Below the pieces are notes generated by a model. It did not search any database and was not told where the DNA came from. It saw only the letters and a list, made by a program, of their open reading frames with translations. Positions 17,505 through 26,427 of a DNA stretch of 64,000 bases are shown here, piece by piece; the stretch's first letter is position 1; the number at the start of each line of letters is the position of its first letter. A program made the position numbers and the translations under genes. The DNA lies in contig NZ_UGTM01000001.1 of assembly GCF_900454835.1 (NCBI RefSeq), positions 744,501 through 808,500 of the forward strand, in the 5' to 3' direction. Origin of the DNA: Prevotella denticola. Lineage in GTDB: Bacteria; Bacteroidota; Bacteroidia; Bacteroidales; Bacteroidaceae.

Positions 17505-19751
17505 ATGAACAGGAAAGTCATCTTTGTTTTTTACATGCTGACTGTCATCGTACTGGCAGGGAGTACACTTGTCGAACACGTCAACGGAACTGGTTTTGCT
17601 GCACGGTATATCTATGGTGCATGGTGGTTCTCGCTCCTTTGGATGCTGCTTGCCGTGTCAAGCCTGCCTTATATTCTCAAACTGCTCAAGAAAGACAAAA
17701 GCAAACTGCTCCTGCATCTTTCCTTTTTCATCATGCTTGCAGGAGCTCTCCTCACCCATCTGCTCTCGACACAAGGGGTTGCGCATCTTCGGAAAGGACA
17801 GCCTGTCAACGCTTATACAGAGCAAGTCGCGGATGACGAAACTGATACGGCACGGTTACCGTTTACAATAGAACTTACAGACTTTGAGATTAGTTATCAT
17901 CCAGGTACAAAGGCTGCAAGCGACTATACAACCCATTTCACCATCAAAGACGACGGGGCAGAGATTCCCGCACAGGTCTCAATGAACAAGGTATTCGACT
18001 ATGCAGGCTACCGCTTCTATCAGTCAAGCTACGACGAAGACGGACAGGGCAGCTATGTGACGGTAAAGAGCGACCGATACGGCACACCGGTGACTTATAT
18101 GGGCTATGCCCTGCTGTTTTTTTCTCTGATATGGTTGCTCATCAGTCCGAAAGGCACATTCCGCCAGCTGTTGAAGAGTCCGATACTCAGGAAGTGTGCG
18201 GTAATCGTCTTCGCCTTGTTTCCTGCACATCATGCTGCCGCCGCTCCATCGTTTCCCCAAAGTACTGCCGACAAGTTCGGAAGACTGTATATACTGCACA
18301 ACGACCGCATCTGCCCCTTGCAGACCTATGCCATGGACTTTACAAAGAAACTCTGTGGAAAAGATGCCTATAAGGGCATGACTGCCGAGCAGGTTCTCAT
18401 GGGTTTCATTTTCTGGAGAAAGGAATGGGACAATGAGAAGATATTGAAAGTGAAGGATGGAGAGTTCAAGGATGAGTTCCATCTCGGCGATTACGTCTCT
18501 CTCAATGATTTGTTCTCAATGGGCAGCTATCGTCTGAAAGCTCCCATAGAAGAATATTACAACGGCAACAAGGATGCCTACCACAAGGCTGCAGCTGCCT
18601 TGGATGAAAAGGTGAACCTTGTCATGGAGCTTCAGAATGGGACACCTCTTGCTATCTTCCCTTACAGACAGAAGGGCAGGACGGAATGGTACGCCCCCAA
18701 CCAGGAGTACCCTGCTGACATTGACCAGGCGGATATAGCCTACTGGCAGGGCTTCTTTTCAACGCTCTATGCCGATGCGCTGTCGGCAAATAGCGCTCAG
18801 GCTGACGAAGCCATCAAGCAGCTTTCTGCCTATCAGCAGCGCAACGGCGGTAACAGCCTGCCTGATGTGTATGCCTATAAAGCAGAACGGTTGTACAATG
18901 CCTTGCCTCTGGCGACCATCCTTTTTATGTTCAATCTGACGATTGGATTCTTTGCTTTTGCGTTCCTTATCTATCGTCTGATGGGCAGTCGGAAGCCGGA
19001 GAAGGGTGAACATACGATACGGAAAGGATATACTGTGCTTTTCTTTCTTCTGCTTCTGTCGTTCCTTGTCCTGAGCTATACACTCGGCCTGCGCTGGATG
19101 ATTTCCGGCAATATACCCATGGCAAACGGCTATGAGACGATGCTCACCGTTGCATGGCTTACACAGCTGCTTGCACTTGCCGGCTATCACAAGGCACGGA
19201 TTCTGATTATCTTCGGCTTTCTTCTGTCGGGTTTCTTCCTGCTTGTAAGCCATATATCACAGATGGATCCGGCCATCGGACAGATGATGCCTGTACTGAA
19301 CTCTCCCCTGCTGAGCGTACATGTCAGTATCATCATGATGAGTTACGCCCTGTTGTCAATAACCTTCATCTGTGGACTGACAGCACTCCTGCTGCATTTG
19401 GCCGGTAGAATCATGCCGGATAAACGTGAAGCTGTCCTGCAGCAGGCAGAGGCCTTGCAGGTCCTTTCACGTATCTTCCTCTATCCGGCCGTCAGCACAT
19501 TAGGAATCGGTATCTTTATCGGTGCCATCTGGGCAAACATGAGCTGGGGGACTTACTGGTCGTGGGATCCCAAGGAAACATGGGCGTTGATAACCTTCAT
19601 GGTCTATGCTGTTGTACTTCATACACATAGTCTGCCTGCCTTCAAGCAGCCGTTTACTTATCATTTATACATCACATTAGCCTTTCTCACTATCCTCATA
19701 ACCTACTTCGGAGTCAACTACATCCTGGGAGGGATGCATTCATACGCATAA
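17505..19751 (+). CDS. fused cytochrome c synthase CcsBA (system II)
   Basis: A 748-residue membrane protein joining a ResB/CcsB part and a CcsA part. The N-terminal third has transmembrane segments and a large periplasmic loop; the C-terminal part has the heme-handling WWD motif WGTYWSWDPKETW near residue 681, with flanking conserved His-rich segments (VSIIMMSYALLS, VVLHTHSLP). It attaches heme to CxxCH proteins in the periplasm. Adjacent to the di-heme lipoprotein, its likely local client. Only 80 bases and a terminator separate them. Confidence 0.92.
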   Translation: MNRKVIFVFYMLTVIVLAGSTLVEHVNGTGFAARYIYGAWWFSLLWMLLAVSSLPYILKLLKKDKSKLLLHLSFFIMLAGALLTHLLSTQGVAHLRKGQPVNAYTEQVADDETDTARLPFTIELTDFEISYHPGTKAASDYTTHFTIKDDGAEIPAQVSMNKVFDYAGYRFYQSSYDEDGQGSYVTVKSDRYGTPVTYMGYALLFFSLIWLLISPKGTFRQLLKSPILRKCAVIVFALFPAHHAAAAPSFPQSTADKFGRLYILHNDRICPLQTYAMDFTKKLCGKDAYKGMTAEQVLMGFIFWRKEWDNEKILKVKDGEFKDEFHLGDYVSLNDLFSMGSYRLKAPIEEYYNGNKDAYHKAAAALDEKVNLVMELQNGTPLAIFPYRQKGRTEWYAPNQEYPADIDQADIAYWQGFFSTLYADALSANSAQADEAIKQLSAYQQRNGGNSLPDVYAYKAERLYNALPLATILFMFNLTIGFFAFAFLIYRLMGSRKPEKGEHTIRKGYTVLFFLLLLSFLVLSYTLGLRWMISGNIPMANGYETMLTVAWLTQLLALAGYHKARILIIFGFLLSGFFLLVSHISQMDPAIGQMMPVLNSPLLSVHVSIIMMSYALLSITFICGLTALLLHLAGRIMPDKREAVLQQAEALQVLSRIFLYPAVSTLGIGIFIGAIWANMSWGTYWSWDPKETWALITFMVYAVVLHTHSLPAFKQPFTYHLYITLAFLTILITYFGVNYILGGMHSYA

Positions 19752-19796
19752 AGAGTCCGGGGACTTTTAAAGGGATGCCAGTCTTTTAAACAGACA

Positions 19797-19863
19797 GATC
19801 CAGCTTTCTTCTTGAAAAAGCATAGCAGACGATGCGGCTGAAAGAGGAAGCTGGATTTTTTTG
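19797..19863 (+). terminator. terminator after ccsBA
   Basis: ATCCAGCTT (19798-19806) pairs with AAGCTGGAT (19848-19856), followed by TTTTTTT. The loop is long (about 40 bases). Confidence 0.75.
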
Positions 19864-20474
19864 CATATAGAAGTAAAAGGCTGCAAGGAGGCGACAGCTT
19901 TCACAGTACCGACAGGCGATGTGGATTTATTTAGAACATACCCATCCAATCCCTGATTTATTTTATCTTTGGTTGCTGTCATTTCTGACATTCTGCTTAA
20001 AGCACACATTACGAACTACTTACGACACACGGATACGTGACGGAAGTGACAGCAACTTCCAGACTTCTTTTACACACAGTCCCTGCGTCCGTCTTGTCTT
20101 CTGCAGACCGGTGTCGCCATCTGTCCCTATGCTGTCACGTTCCGCCGTCACCGGAGACTCCGTCCCCTATAAAGAAATTCGCCGTCCGGGCAACATTTCC
20201 GTATAAATCATCCATTCCCCACCTATTATTCTGTATATAATCGTGGCAGGGAGAATCCTGTCTGTCCACCTCCTGCCAATGTGCTGATGCCCATCACGCA
20301 TCGTGCTGTCGGTAAACACCAGTCGTGTTGATGCCCCGCACGCTTATGTTCTGCTGTCGGAATGAATCTTCTTGACATAGCTGAAGATGCCGCATAGAAG
20401 CAAAGACACAAAGAGCTGACAAGATTCCTATCGGCGACAGACCAGTGCGGAAATTTCAGAACAGACCTTAAGTT
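19864..20474. other. gene-free region upstream of the patatin stop
   Basis: About 610 bases. It holds a 22-base-period array at 20281-20370. The short plus- and minus-strand frames here lack family features and are not believed. Confidence 0.55.
20281..20370. repeat. 22-base-period array (GTGCTG type)
   Basis: GTGCTGATG, GTGCTGTCGG and GTGTTGATG start at exactly 20281, 20303 and 20325, and GTTCTGCTG follows at 20348. Units show dyads such as TGATGcccATCA. The period equals that of the GGGAAC/GTTCCC arrays but the arm sequence differs. Confidence 0.6.
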
Positions 20475-21371
20475 TTAAAGTTGAGACTGGGAAAGAGTAT
20501 CAGAGGACAGACCTGCGGGAAGATGCTCCTGTGCAAATCTCTCCCCCAACAGGAAGCCTTCCTCATAAAGAGCCTCGAGCTTGCTGATGTCTTTCTCCAT
20601 CCGTCCGACGACGACCGGCTTCTCCGGCCGGATGACGAGTATTTTCCCTTGGCGTTCCAGTTCATCTACCATGTCAAGCTGTCGGTTATATGATTCTATC
20701 CGATGGCTCAAGGCGACCCTTAGTCGGGGGTAGTTCCGATAGATGAATTTGGGCTGCTTGTGGTCGCGTCCTGTCTCTCGCCATCCCTTGTTACGCGTAC
20801 ATACAACTACGTTTGTTTCATGGCCCATCTCTAAGGAACGCATGACAGGGATGGAATCGACTATACCGCCGTCCAGCATGGGAATGCCATCAATCATGAC
20901 AATTTTGCTCACATAAGGAAGACTTGAGGACGCACGAGCCAACTCGTTGAGCCTATGTGTGTTGCCGGATGTTTCTGTAAGATACTCTGCAAAGCCTGTC
21001 TGGCAGTTTGTTGTAACCATTTCGAAAATATCGCCATGCCTGCAGTTACGGAAATATTCGTCATAATCAAACGGGACAAGTTCGTAGGGAAAGCGATGAT
21101 AAAGCAGCTCCGGGTCGAAGATACAGCCCTGCGTCACCAGATGGCGCAGGCCGATATAATCGTATTTGGCAAGCATATCGATGTTGGAGATACGTGCGCG
21201 CCGAGGTTGCCGACTGGCGTATGACAGCCCGTTACATGCTCCGGCCGAGACAGCTACCGTGTAGCGGAAATAAAGTCCATGCTTCATAAAAGCATCCAGC
21301 ACACCGGAGGTGAATACGCCACGCATCCCCCCTCCTTCCAACACCAAACCTGTTTTCCTGTCGACTTGCAT
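20475..21371 (-). CDS. patatin-like phospholipase
   Basis: A 298-residue cytosolic patatin-family hydrolase related to E. coli YjjU. Seen: the oxyanion-hole loop LVLEGGGMRGVFTSGVLDAF at the N-terminus, the nucleophile elbow AVSAGACNG (the first Gly of GxSxG is replaced by Ala) and the catalytic Asp in MLDGGIVDSIPV. It likely hydrolyses lipid esters; the natural substrate is unknown. Transcribed divergently from pepP. Confidence 0.88.
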   Translation of the reverse strand: MQVDRKTGLVLEGGGMRGVFTSGVLDAFMKHGLYFRYTVAVSAGACNGLSYASRQPRRARISNIDMLAKYDYIGLRHLVTQGCIFDPELLYHRFPYELVPFDYDEYFRNCRHGDIFEMVTTNCQTGFAEYLTETSGNTHRLNELARASSSLPYVSKIVMIDGIPMLDGGIVDSIPVMRSLEMGHETNVVVCTRNKGWRETGRDHKQPKFIYRNYPRLRVALSHRIESYNRQLDMVDELERQGKILVIRPEKPVVVGRMEKDISKLEALYEEGFLLGERFAQEHLPAGLSSDTLSQSQL

Positions 21372-21394
21372 AAATTCTCGTTAAAAAACATCTG

Positions 21395-21402
21395 CAAAGT
21401 TA
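21395..21402 (-). promoter_or_regulatory. -7 box of the patatin gene
   Basis: TAACTTTG on the minus strand, 24 bases before the ATG at 21371. It faces away from the pepP promoter. Confidence 0.5.
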
Positions 21403-21424
21403 ATAACTTTCAAACAAAAATAGC

Positions 21425-21432
21425 TATCTTTG
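21425..21432 (+). promoter_or_regulatory. -7 box of the Xaa-Pro aminopeptidase gene
   Basis: TATCTTTG, 27 bases before the ATG at 21459. No clear -33 element was found. Confidence 0.55.
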
Positions 21433-21458
21433 CAATCAAACCATCTAATTATTGAAAT

Positions 21459-22865
21459 ATGTTTAACAAAGAAACCTATGTAAAGCGCCGTGCAGAGCTG
21501 AAAAAGCTTGTCGGGAATGGTATCATCATTCTTTTCGGCAACAATGAATCGCCTGCAAACTTCCCTGCGAACGGGTATTATCCTTTCCGTCAGGATTCAT
21601 CATTCCTCTATTATTTCGGACAGCAGCGTGACGGACTGGTCGGCGTTATCGACATTGACAATGACACCGAGACGCTCGTCGGCGATGATATTGATATTGA
21701 CGACATCGTCTGGTATGGCAGTGTCGATTCCGTAAGGGACATGGCGGATGCTGTCGGCGTGGCAAATACGGTCAATATGAAAGGTCTGAAGACCATCTGC
21801 AACAACGCGCTGCGCGAACACCGCAAGGTACATTTTCTGCCCCCTTACCGTGCAGACATCAAAATCCAGATATTCGACCTCTTCGGCATTCATCCCAATC
21901 AGCAGAAGGAGTCTGCAAGCATGGATCTTATCCGTGCAGTTGTCAAGATGCGTTCAACGAAGACACAGGAAGAAATCGAGGAACTGGAACGTGCCGCCGT
22001 CATCGGATACAAAATGCACACGACTGCCATGATACTGGCACGGCCGGGTGTGACGGAGAAGTTCGTCGGCGGTCAGGTGGACGGTATCGCCCACTCTTAC
22101 GGTTCGATGGTATCGTTCCCCACTATCTTCTCACAGCATGGTGAAATCATGCACGGGAATCCGTCGATGGCGGTGCTGGAATCCGGAAGGCTTGCACTGT
22201 GCGACTGTGGTGCAGAGACCATCAATCACTACTGTTCTGACAATACCCGCACGTTCCCGGTGAATGGGAAGTTCACTCAGAAACAGCTCGAGATATATAA
22301 GGTGGTGGAAGAGTGCCACGATGCGGCATTGAAGTATGCCAAACCGGGTGTGAAGTACGCCGATGTCCATTTCGCCATCTGCCATATTCTTTTCGACCGT
22401 ATGAAGGAGCTGGGACTTGCCAAGGGCGATACCGATGCCGCCGTAGCTGCCGGAGCACATGCCATGTTCCTGCCGCACGGACTGGGGCACATGATGGGTA
22501 TGGACGTTCACGACATGGAGTCGTTCGACCAGATCAACGTTGGATTCGACGAGGAGACACGTCCTAACCTGGAGCAGTTCGGGACGAACTGCCTGCGGAT
22601 GGGACGCCGGCTGGAAGAAGGATTCGTCGTTACTGATGAGCCTGGCATCTATTTCATCCCGGCACTCATCGACGAGTGGCGTGCAAAGAAGCATTGTGCG
22701 GAGTTTCTGAACTTTGACAGGTTAGACGAATACAAGGAATTCGGCGGAATCCGTCTTGAGGACGACATTCTCATCACAAAGGACGGCTGCCGCTTTATCG
22801 GGAAAGACCGTATTCCGTATCATCCGAAGGATGTGGAAGATTTCATTGCAGCAAACAGAAAGTAA
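21459..22865 (+). CDS. pepP: Xaa-Pro aminopeptidase (M24B)
   Basis: Removes N-terminal residues preceding proline. The 468-residue protein has the aminopeptidase P N-domain (residues 1-160) and the pita-bread catalytic domain with the five metal ligands in place: Asp (LALCDCGAE), Asp (HYCSDNTRTFPVNG), His (FLPHGLGHMMGMDVHD), Glu (VVTDEPGIYF) and Glu (GGIRLEDDILIT). No signal peptide, so cytosolic. The next gene is also a peptidase in the same direction. Confidence 0.94.
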   Translation: MFNKETYVKRRAELKKLVGNGIIILFGNNESPANFPANGYYPFRQDSSFLYYFGQQRDGLVGVIDIDNDTETLVGDDIDIDDIVWYGSVDSVRDMADAVGVANTVNMKGLKTICNNALREHRKVHFLPPYRADIKIQIFDLFGIHPNQQKESASMDLIRAVVKMRSTKTQEEIEELERAAVIGYKMHTTAMILARPGVTEKFVGGQVDGIAHSYGSMVSFPTIFSQHGEIMHGNPSMAVLESGRLALCDCGAETINHYCSDNTRTFPVNGKFTQKQLEIYKVVEECHDAALKYAKPGVKYADVHFAICHILFDRMKELGLAKGDTDAAVAAGAHAMFLPHGLGHMMGMDVHDMESFDQINVGFDEETRPNLEQFGTNCLRMGRRLEEGFVVTDEPGIYFIPALIDEWRAKKHCAEFLNFDRLDEYKEFGGIRLEDDILITKDGCRFIGKDRIPYHPKDVEDFIAANRK

Positions 22866-22897
22866 ACCAAACATTTAAAACCAATAATTTTCATCAA

Positions 22898-22931
22898 GGT
22901 TGCCGCAAGAGACCGTCTCACTACGGCAACC
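22898..22931 (+). terminator. hairpin between pepP and the C1B peptidase
   Basis: GGTTGCCG (22898-22905) pairs with CGGCAACC (22924-22931), with an inner stem GAGACcGTCTC. The tail CCAATTTTC is only moderately U-rich, so it may be a terminator or a leader structure of the next gene. Confidence 0.6.
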
Positions 22932-22947
22932 CAATTTTCTACGATTT

Positions 22948-24150
22948 ATGAGAAAGACTTTAGTAGCAGCACTGCTCGCTTTGATGGCGATGAGTGCAAA
23001 TGCCGCGGACAAGAAGGAGGGTGCAGCCTCCAACAAACCTGTTTTCACAGTTGTAAAGCAGATTCCCATCACAAGCATCAAGGACCAGAACCGGTCTGGC
23101 ACGTGCTGGGACTATTCCACGCTGAGCTATTTCGAGGCCGAGATTCTGAAGAAGACCGGCAAGACCTACGACCTCTGTGAGAGCTTCGTCGCCAACAAGA
23201 CTTACATGGACCGTGCCATACAGGTTGTACGTCTGCACGGCGACTGTCAGTTTGCACAGGGAGGATCTGCGTATGATGTCCTTTACACGCTCGAACACGA
23301 TGGTATCTGTCCGGAGAGTGCCATGCCGTTTCCGGGATCTCTTTATGGCGATTCTCTGAACAACTTCAACGAGTTCTTCTCGCTTCTGGAGCCATACGTA
23401 AATGCGGTTGCACGTAACAAGGCCAATAAGATCTCCGGTCAGTGGAAGCAGGGACTGCAGGGTATCCTTGACGCTTACCTCGGCAAGTGCCCGGAAACCT
23501 TCACCTATGAGGGCAAGCAGTACACCCCGAAGAGCTTTGCTGCCAGCCTCGGCCTGAACTGGAACGATTATGTAAGCATTACTTCTTATACACACCATCC
23601 TTTCTACTCCCAGTTCGCCGTCGAAGTACAGGACAATTGGCGTAACCCGCTGTCTTACAACCTGCCGATGGACGAGATGATGCGCATCATCGACAATGCT
23701 GTCATGAACGGTTACACAGTAGCGTGGGGCGGCGATGTCAGTGAACCGGGTTTCACCCGCCAGGGGCTGGCCTACATGGTCGACGGGAAGAAGGTCGAGA
23801 GCATGAAGGGCAGTGACATGGCGCACTGGCTCGGTCTCTCGAATGCCAAGAAGAAGAACCTCATCGACTCCCTCGGTGTCAATGTACCGGAGGTTGTTCC
23901 TACACAGAAGCAGCGTCAGGAACGCTTCGACAACTGGGAATTGACGGACGACCACGGAATGCTCATCTTCGGTATTGCCAAGGACCAGAACGGAAAGGAG
24001 TACTATATGGTAAAGAATTCCTGGGGAGAGACCGGTGCCTACAAGGGTATCTGGTACATGACAAAGAACTTCATCGCCGCCAACACGATGGACTATCTTG
24101 TAAACAAGAATGCCATCCCCAAGGACATCCGCAAGAAGATGGGACTTTAA
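22948..24150 (+). CDS. secreted C1B (bleomycin hydrolase/PepC-like) peptidase
   Basis: A 400-residue papain-like aminopeptidase. The start MRKTLVAALLALMAMSANA at 22948 is a signal peptide, unlike most cytosolic PepC enzymes, so it acts in the periplasm or beyond. The active-site block is KDQNRSGTCWDYSTLSYFEAE (Gln oxyanion and Cys nucleophile); the His is in DDHGMLIFGIA and the Asn in VKNSWGE. The frame opens 16 codons earlier, but that extension is not plausible before a signal peptide. Confidence 0.9.
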   Translation: MRKTLVAALLALMAMSANAADKKEGAASNKPVFTVVKQIPITSIKDQNRSGTCWDYSTLSYFEAEILKKTGKTYDLCESFVANKTYMDRAIQVVRLHGDCQFAQGGSAYDVLYTLEHDGICPESAMPFPGSLYGDSLNNFNEFFSLLEPYVNAVARNKANKISGQWKQGLQGILDAYLGKCPETFTYEGKQYTPKSFAASLGLNWNDYVSITSYTHHPFYSQFAVEVQDNWRNPLSYNLPMDEMMRIIDNAVMNGYTVAWGGDVSEPGFTRQGLAYMVDGKKVESMKGSDMAHWLGLSNAKKKNLIDSLGVNVPEVVPTQKQRQERFDNWELTDDHGMLIFGIAKDQNGKEYYMVKNSWGETGAYKGIWYMTKNFIAANTMDYLVNKNAIPKDIRKKMGL

Positions 24151-24245
24151 GAAATCTGCAATGAGGAGTGTCGCATCGGAGGCATTCATGACAATGTTTT
24201 GATTTTCAGATTGATTGTCTGCTCCCGGCCATTCTTCCATATATG

Positions 24246-24288
24246 AACAATCCCGTTCCAAGTTCTTTGGAGCGGGATTGTTGTGTTT
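24246..24288 (+). terminator. terminator after the C1B peptidase
   Basis: AACAATCCCG (24246-24254 region) pairs with CGGGATTGTT (24273-24282), extended by CCAA/TTGG, followed by GTGTTT. Confidence 0.8.
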
Positions 24289-24454
24289 ACAGTTCCCCCT
24301 TTAAATCTGAGATTGTCGGAATCTCCGTTAGCATCATCAGGAGAGACAGATTCAATTCCGATGAATGACATGAAACCAAATATTCGCCGTACACAACTGT
24401 TACATTTGGCTTTTTTTTTGTACCTTTACGCTCAGAAATAAAAAACAATTGAAA

Positions 24455-26179
24455 ATGCACTTCAAATGGAACCACACACCGCCCACAGCTGAACAGGAGA
24501 GTGCTACCGGAGAGCTGGGGGAAAAGCTGGGAATCAGCCCCATTCTCGCCGCCTTGCTGATACGCCGAGGCATAACGACGGAGAGTGCTGCCAAACGGTT
24601 CTTCCGTCCACAGCTTGCCGACCTCATCAACCCTTTTCTGATGAAGGATATGGATGCGGCTGTCGACCGGCTCAATGATGCAATGGGACACAAGGAACGC
24701 GTGCTCGTCTATGGCGACTACGATGTAGACGGCTGTACGGCTGTGGCATTGGTATATAAATTCTTGCGACAGTTCTATTCCAACATCGATTACTATATTC
24801 CCGACCGCTATGATGAAGGGTATGGCGTGAGCAGAAAGGGAATTGATTTTGCCAAAGAAACAGGAGTCAGACTCATCATCATTCTCGACTGCGGAATCAA
24901 GGCAGTAAAAGAAATCGCCTATGCCAAGGAACAGGGGATTGACTTCATCATCTGCGACCATCATGTTCCCGACGAGACGATGCCGCCGGCTGTGGCCATC
25001 CTTAACCCGAAACGGCCTGACGATGCCTATCCGTTCAAGGATCTCTGCGGCTGCGGCGTAGGTTTCAAGTTCATGCAGGCATTCGCCAAGAACAACAACA
25101 TTCCGTTTTCACGGCTCATCCCCCTACTCGACTTCTGTGCCGTGAGCATTGCCGCCGACCTGGTACCTGTCGTCGACGAAAACCGTATTCTTGCTTTCCA
25201 CGGACTGAAGCAGCTGAATCAGAACCCGAGTCTCGGGCTGAAAGCCATCATTGACATCTGCGGGCTGAACGGACGCGAACTGTCCATGAGCGACATCATC
25301 TTTAAGATAGGACCGCGTATCAATGCCAGCGGACGTATGGAAAACGGCAAGAAGAGTGTCGACCTGCTTGTCGAGCGAGAATACGGAATGGCTTTCCGGC
25401 AGGCAAAACACATCGACGAATACAATGAACAGCGGAAGGATGTAGACCGCCAGATGACCGAGGAGGCCAATCAGATTGTGGCACGCCTGGAAAGCCAGAA
25501 GCATCAGTCGAGCATCGTGCTCTATGACGAGCACTGGAAGAAAGGTGTCATTGGAATCGTGGCTTCCCGGCTGACTGAAATCTATTTCCGGCCGACGGTA
25601 GTGCTGACGCGCGACGAGAACCTTGCAACGGGTTCGGCCCGCAGCGTGGCCGGATTCGATGTATATGCAGCCGTCAAGAGCTGCCGTGACCTGTTGCTGA
25701 ACTTCGGCGGACATACCTATGCCGCCGGAATGACAATGAAATGGACTGATGTAAAGGAGTTCTGCAGACGTTTCCAGACCTATGTCGAGGAACACATCGA
25801 GCCTGAACAGCGTGAAGCCATACTGGATATTGATGCGGTTATCGACTTCAAGGATATTACCAAGAAACTGCACAACGACCTGAAACGCTTTGCCCCGTTC
25901 GGACCTGGCAACCCAAAGCCGCTCTTCTGCACGCTGGATGTATATGACTTTGGAACGAGCAAGGTCGTAGGGCGTGAACAGGAACATATCAAACTGGAAC
26001 TGGTCGATTCCAAATCGAACAATGTCATGAACGGCATTGCTTTCGGGCAGAGTGCGTCAGCACGATACATCAAGTCCAAACGTTCGTTCGATATAGCCTA
26101 CACCATCGAGGATAATGTTTTCAAACGGGGAGCTGTCCAGCTGCAGATTGAGGACATCAGGCCTACGGACGAAAGTTGA
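24455..26179 (+). CDS. recJ: single-stranded-DNA-specific exonuclease RecJ
   Basis: 5'-3' exonuclease on single-stranded DNA used in repair and recombination. The 574-residue protein has the DHH-family motifs VYGDYDVDGCTA, IILDCG, CDHHVPDE and the DHHA1 block ATGSARSVAGFDVYAAV ... LNFGGHTYAAGM. The start is ATG 24455 (MHFKWNHTPP); a TTG two codons earlier is less likely. It precedes recQ in the same direction, but a 22-base-period array lies between them. Confidence 0.95.
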   Translation: MHFKWNHTPPTAEQESATGELGEKLGISPILAALLIRRGITTESAAKRFFRPQLADLINPFLMKDMDAAVDRLNDAMGHKERVLVYGDYDVDGCTAVALVYKFLRQFYSNIDYYIPDRYDEGYGVSRKGIDFAKETGVRLIIILDCGIKAVKEIAYAKEQGIDFIICDHHVPDETMPPAVAILNPKRPDDAYPFKDLCGCGVGFKFMQAFAKNNNIPFSRLIPLLDFCAVSIAADLVPVVDENRILAFHGLKQLNQNPSLGLKAIIDICGLNGRELSMSDIIFKIGPRINASGRMENGKKSVDLLVEREYGMAFRQAKHIDEYNEQRKDVDRQMTEEANQIVARLESQKHQSSIVLYDEHWKKGVIGIVASRLTEIYFRPTVVLTRDENLATGSARSVAGFDVYAAVKSCRDLLLNFGGHTYAAGMTMKWTDVKEFCRRFQTYVEEHIEPEQREAILDIDAVIDFKDITKKLHNDLKRFAPFGPGNPKPLFCTLDVYDFGTSKVVGREQEHIKLELVDSKSNNVMNGIAFGQSASARYIKSKRSFDIAYTIEDNVFKRGAVQLQIEDIRPTDES

Positions 26180-26207
26180 CCGATAGAAAAGTCTGCAAAG
26201 TAAAGAA

Positions 26208-26300
26208 CAGTCCCAGGGACTTGGAACATTATTCCCAGGCGTTGGAGATAGTGTTTCCGGGTGTCGGGAATAATGTTCCCGACCAGTTGGAATATGAACC
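26208..26300. repeat. 22-base-period palindromic array between recJ and recQ
   Basis: Units TTGGAACATTATTCCC (26221), TTGGAGATAGTGTTTCC (26242), TCGGGAATAATGTTCCC (26264) and TTGGAATATGAACC (26287) are spaced 21-23 bases. Each is an imperfect palindrome. Same family as 11621-11700. Confidence 0.82.
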
Positions 26301-26427
26301 AGGAAGAATGGGATAGACAGTTCATAAGCCGGATACGACTGCTTTTCCGGATTTTCCACACCCTGAGAACTTCTTTGGGATATATCTGCCGGCTCCATTC
26401 AGGCGAACGCATAAAGTTCTAAGTTTA

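Noticed and set aside
19919..20206. 95-residue plus-strand ORF
   Set aside because: No domain, no promoter, low-complexity composition; region looks non-coding.
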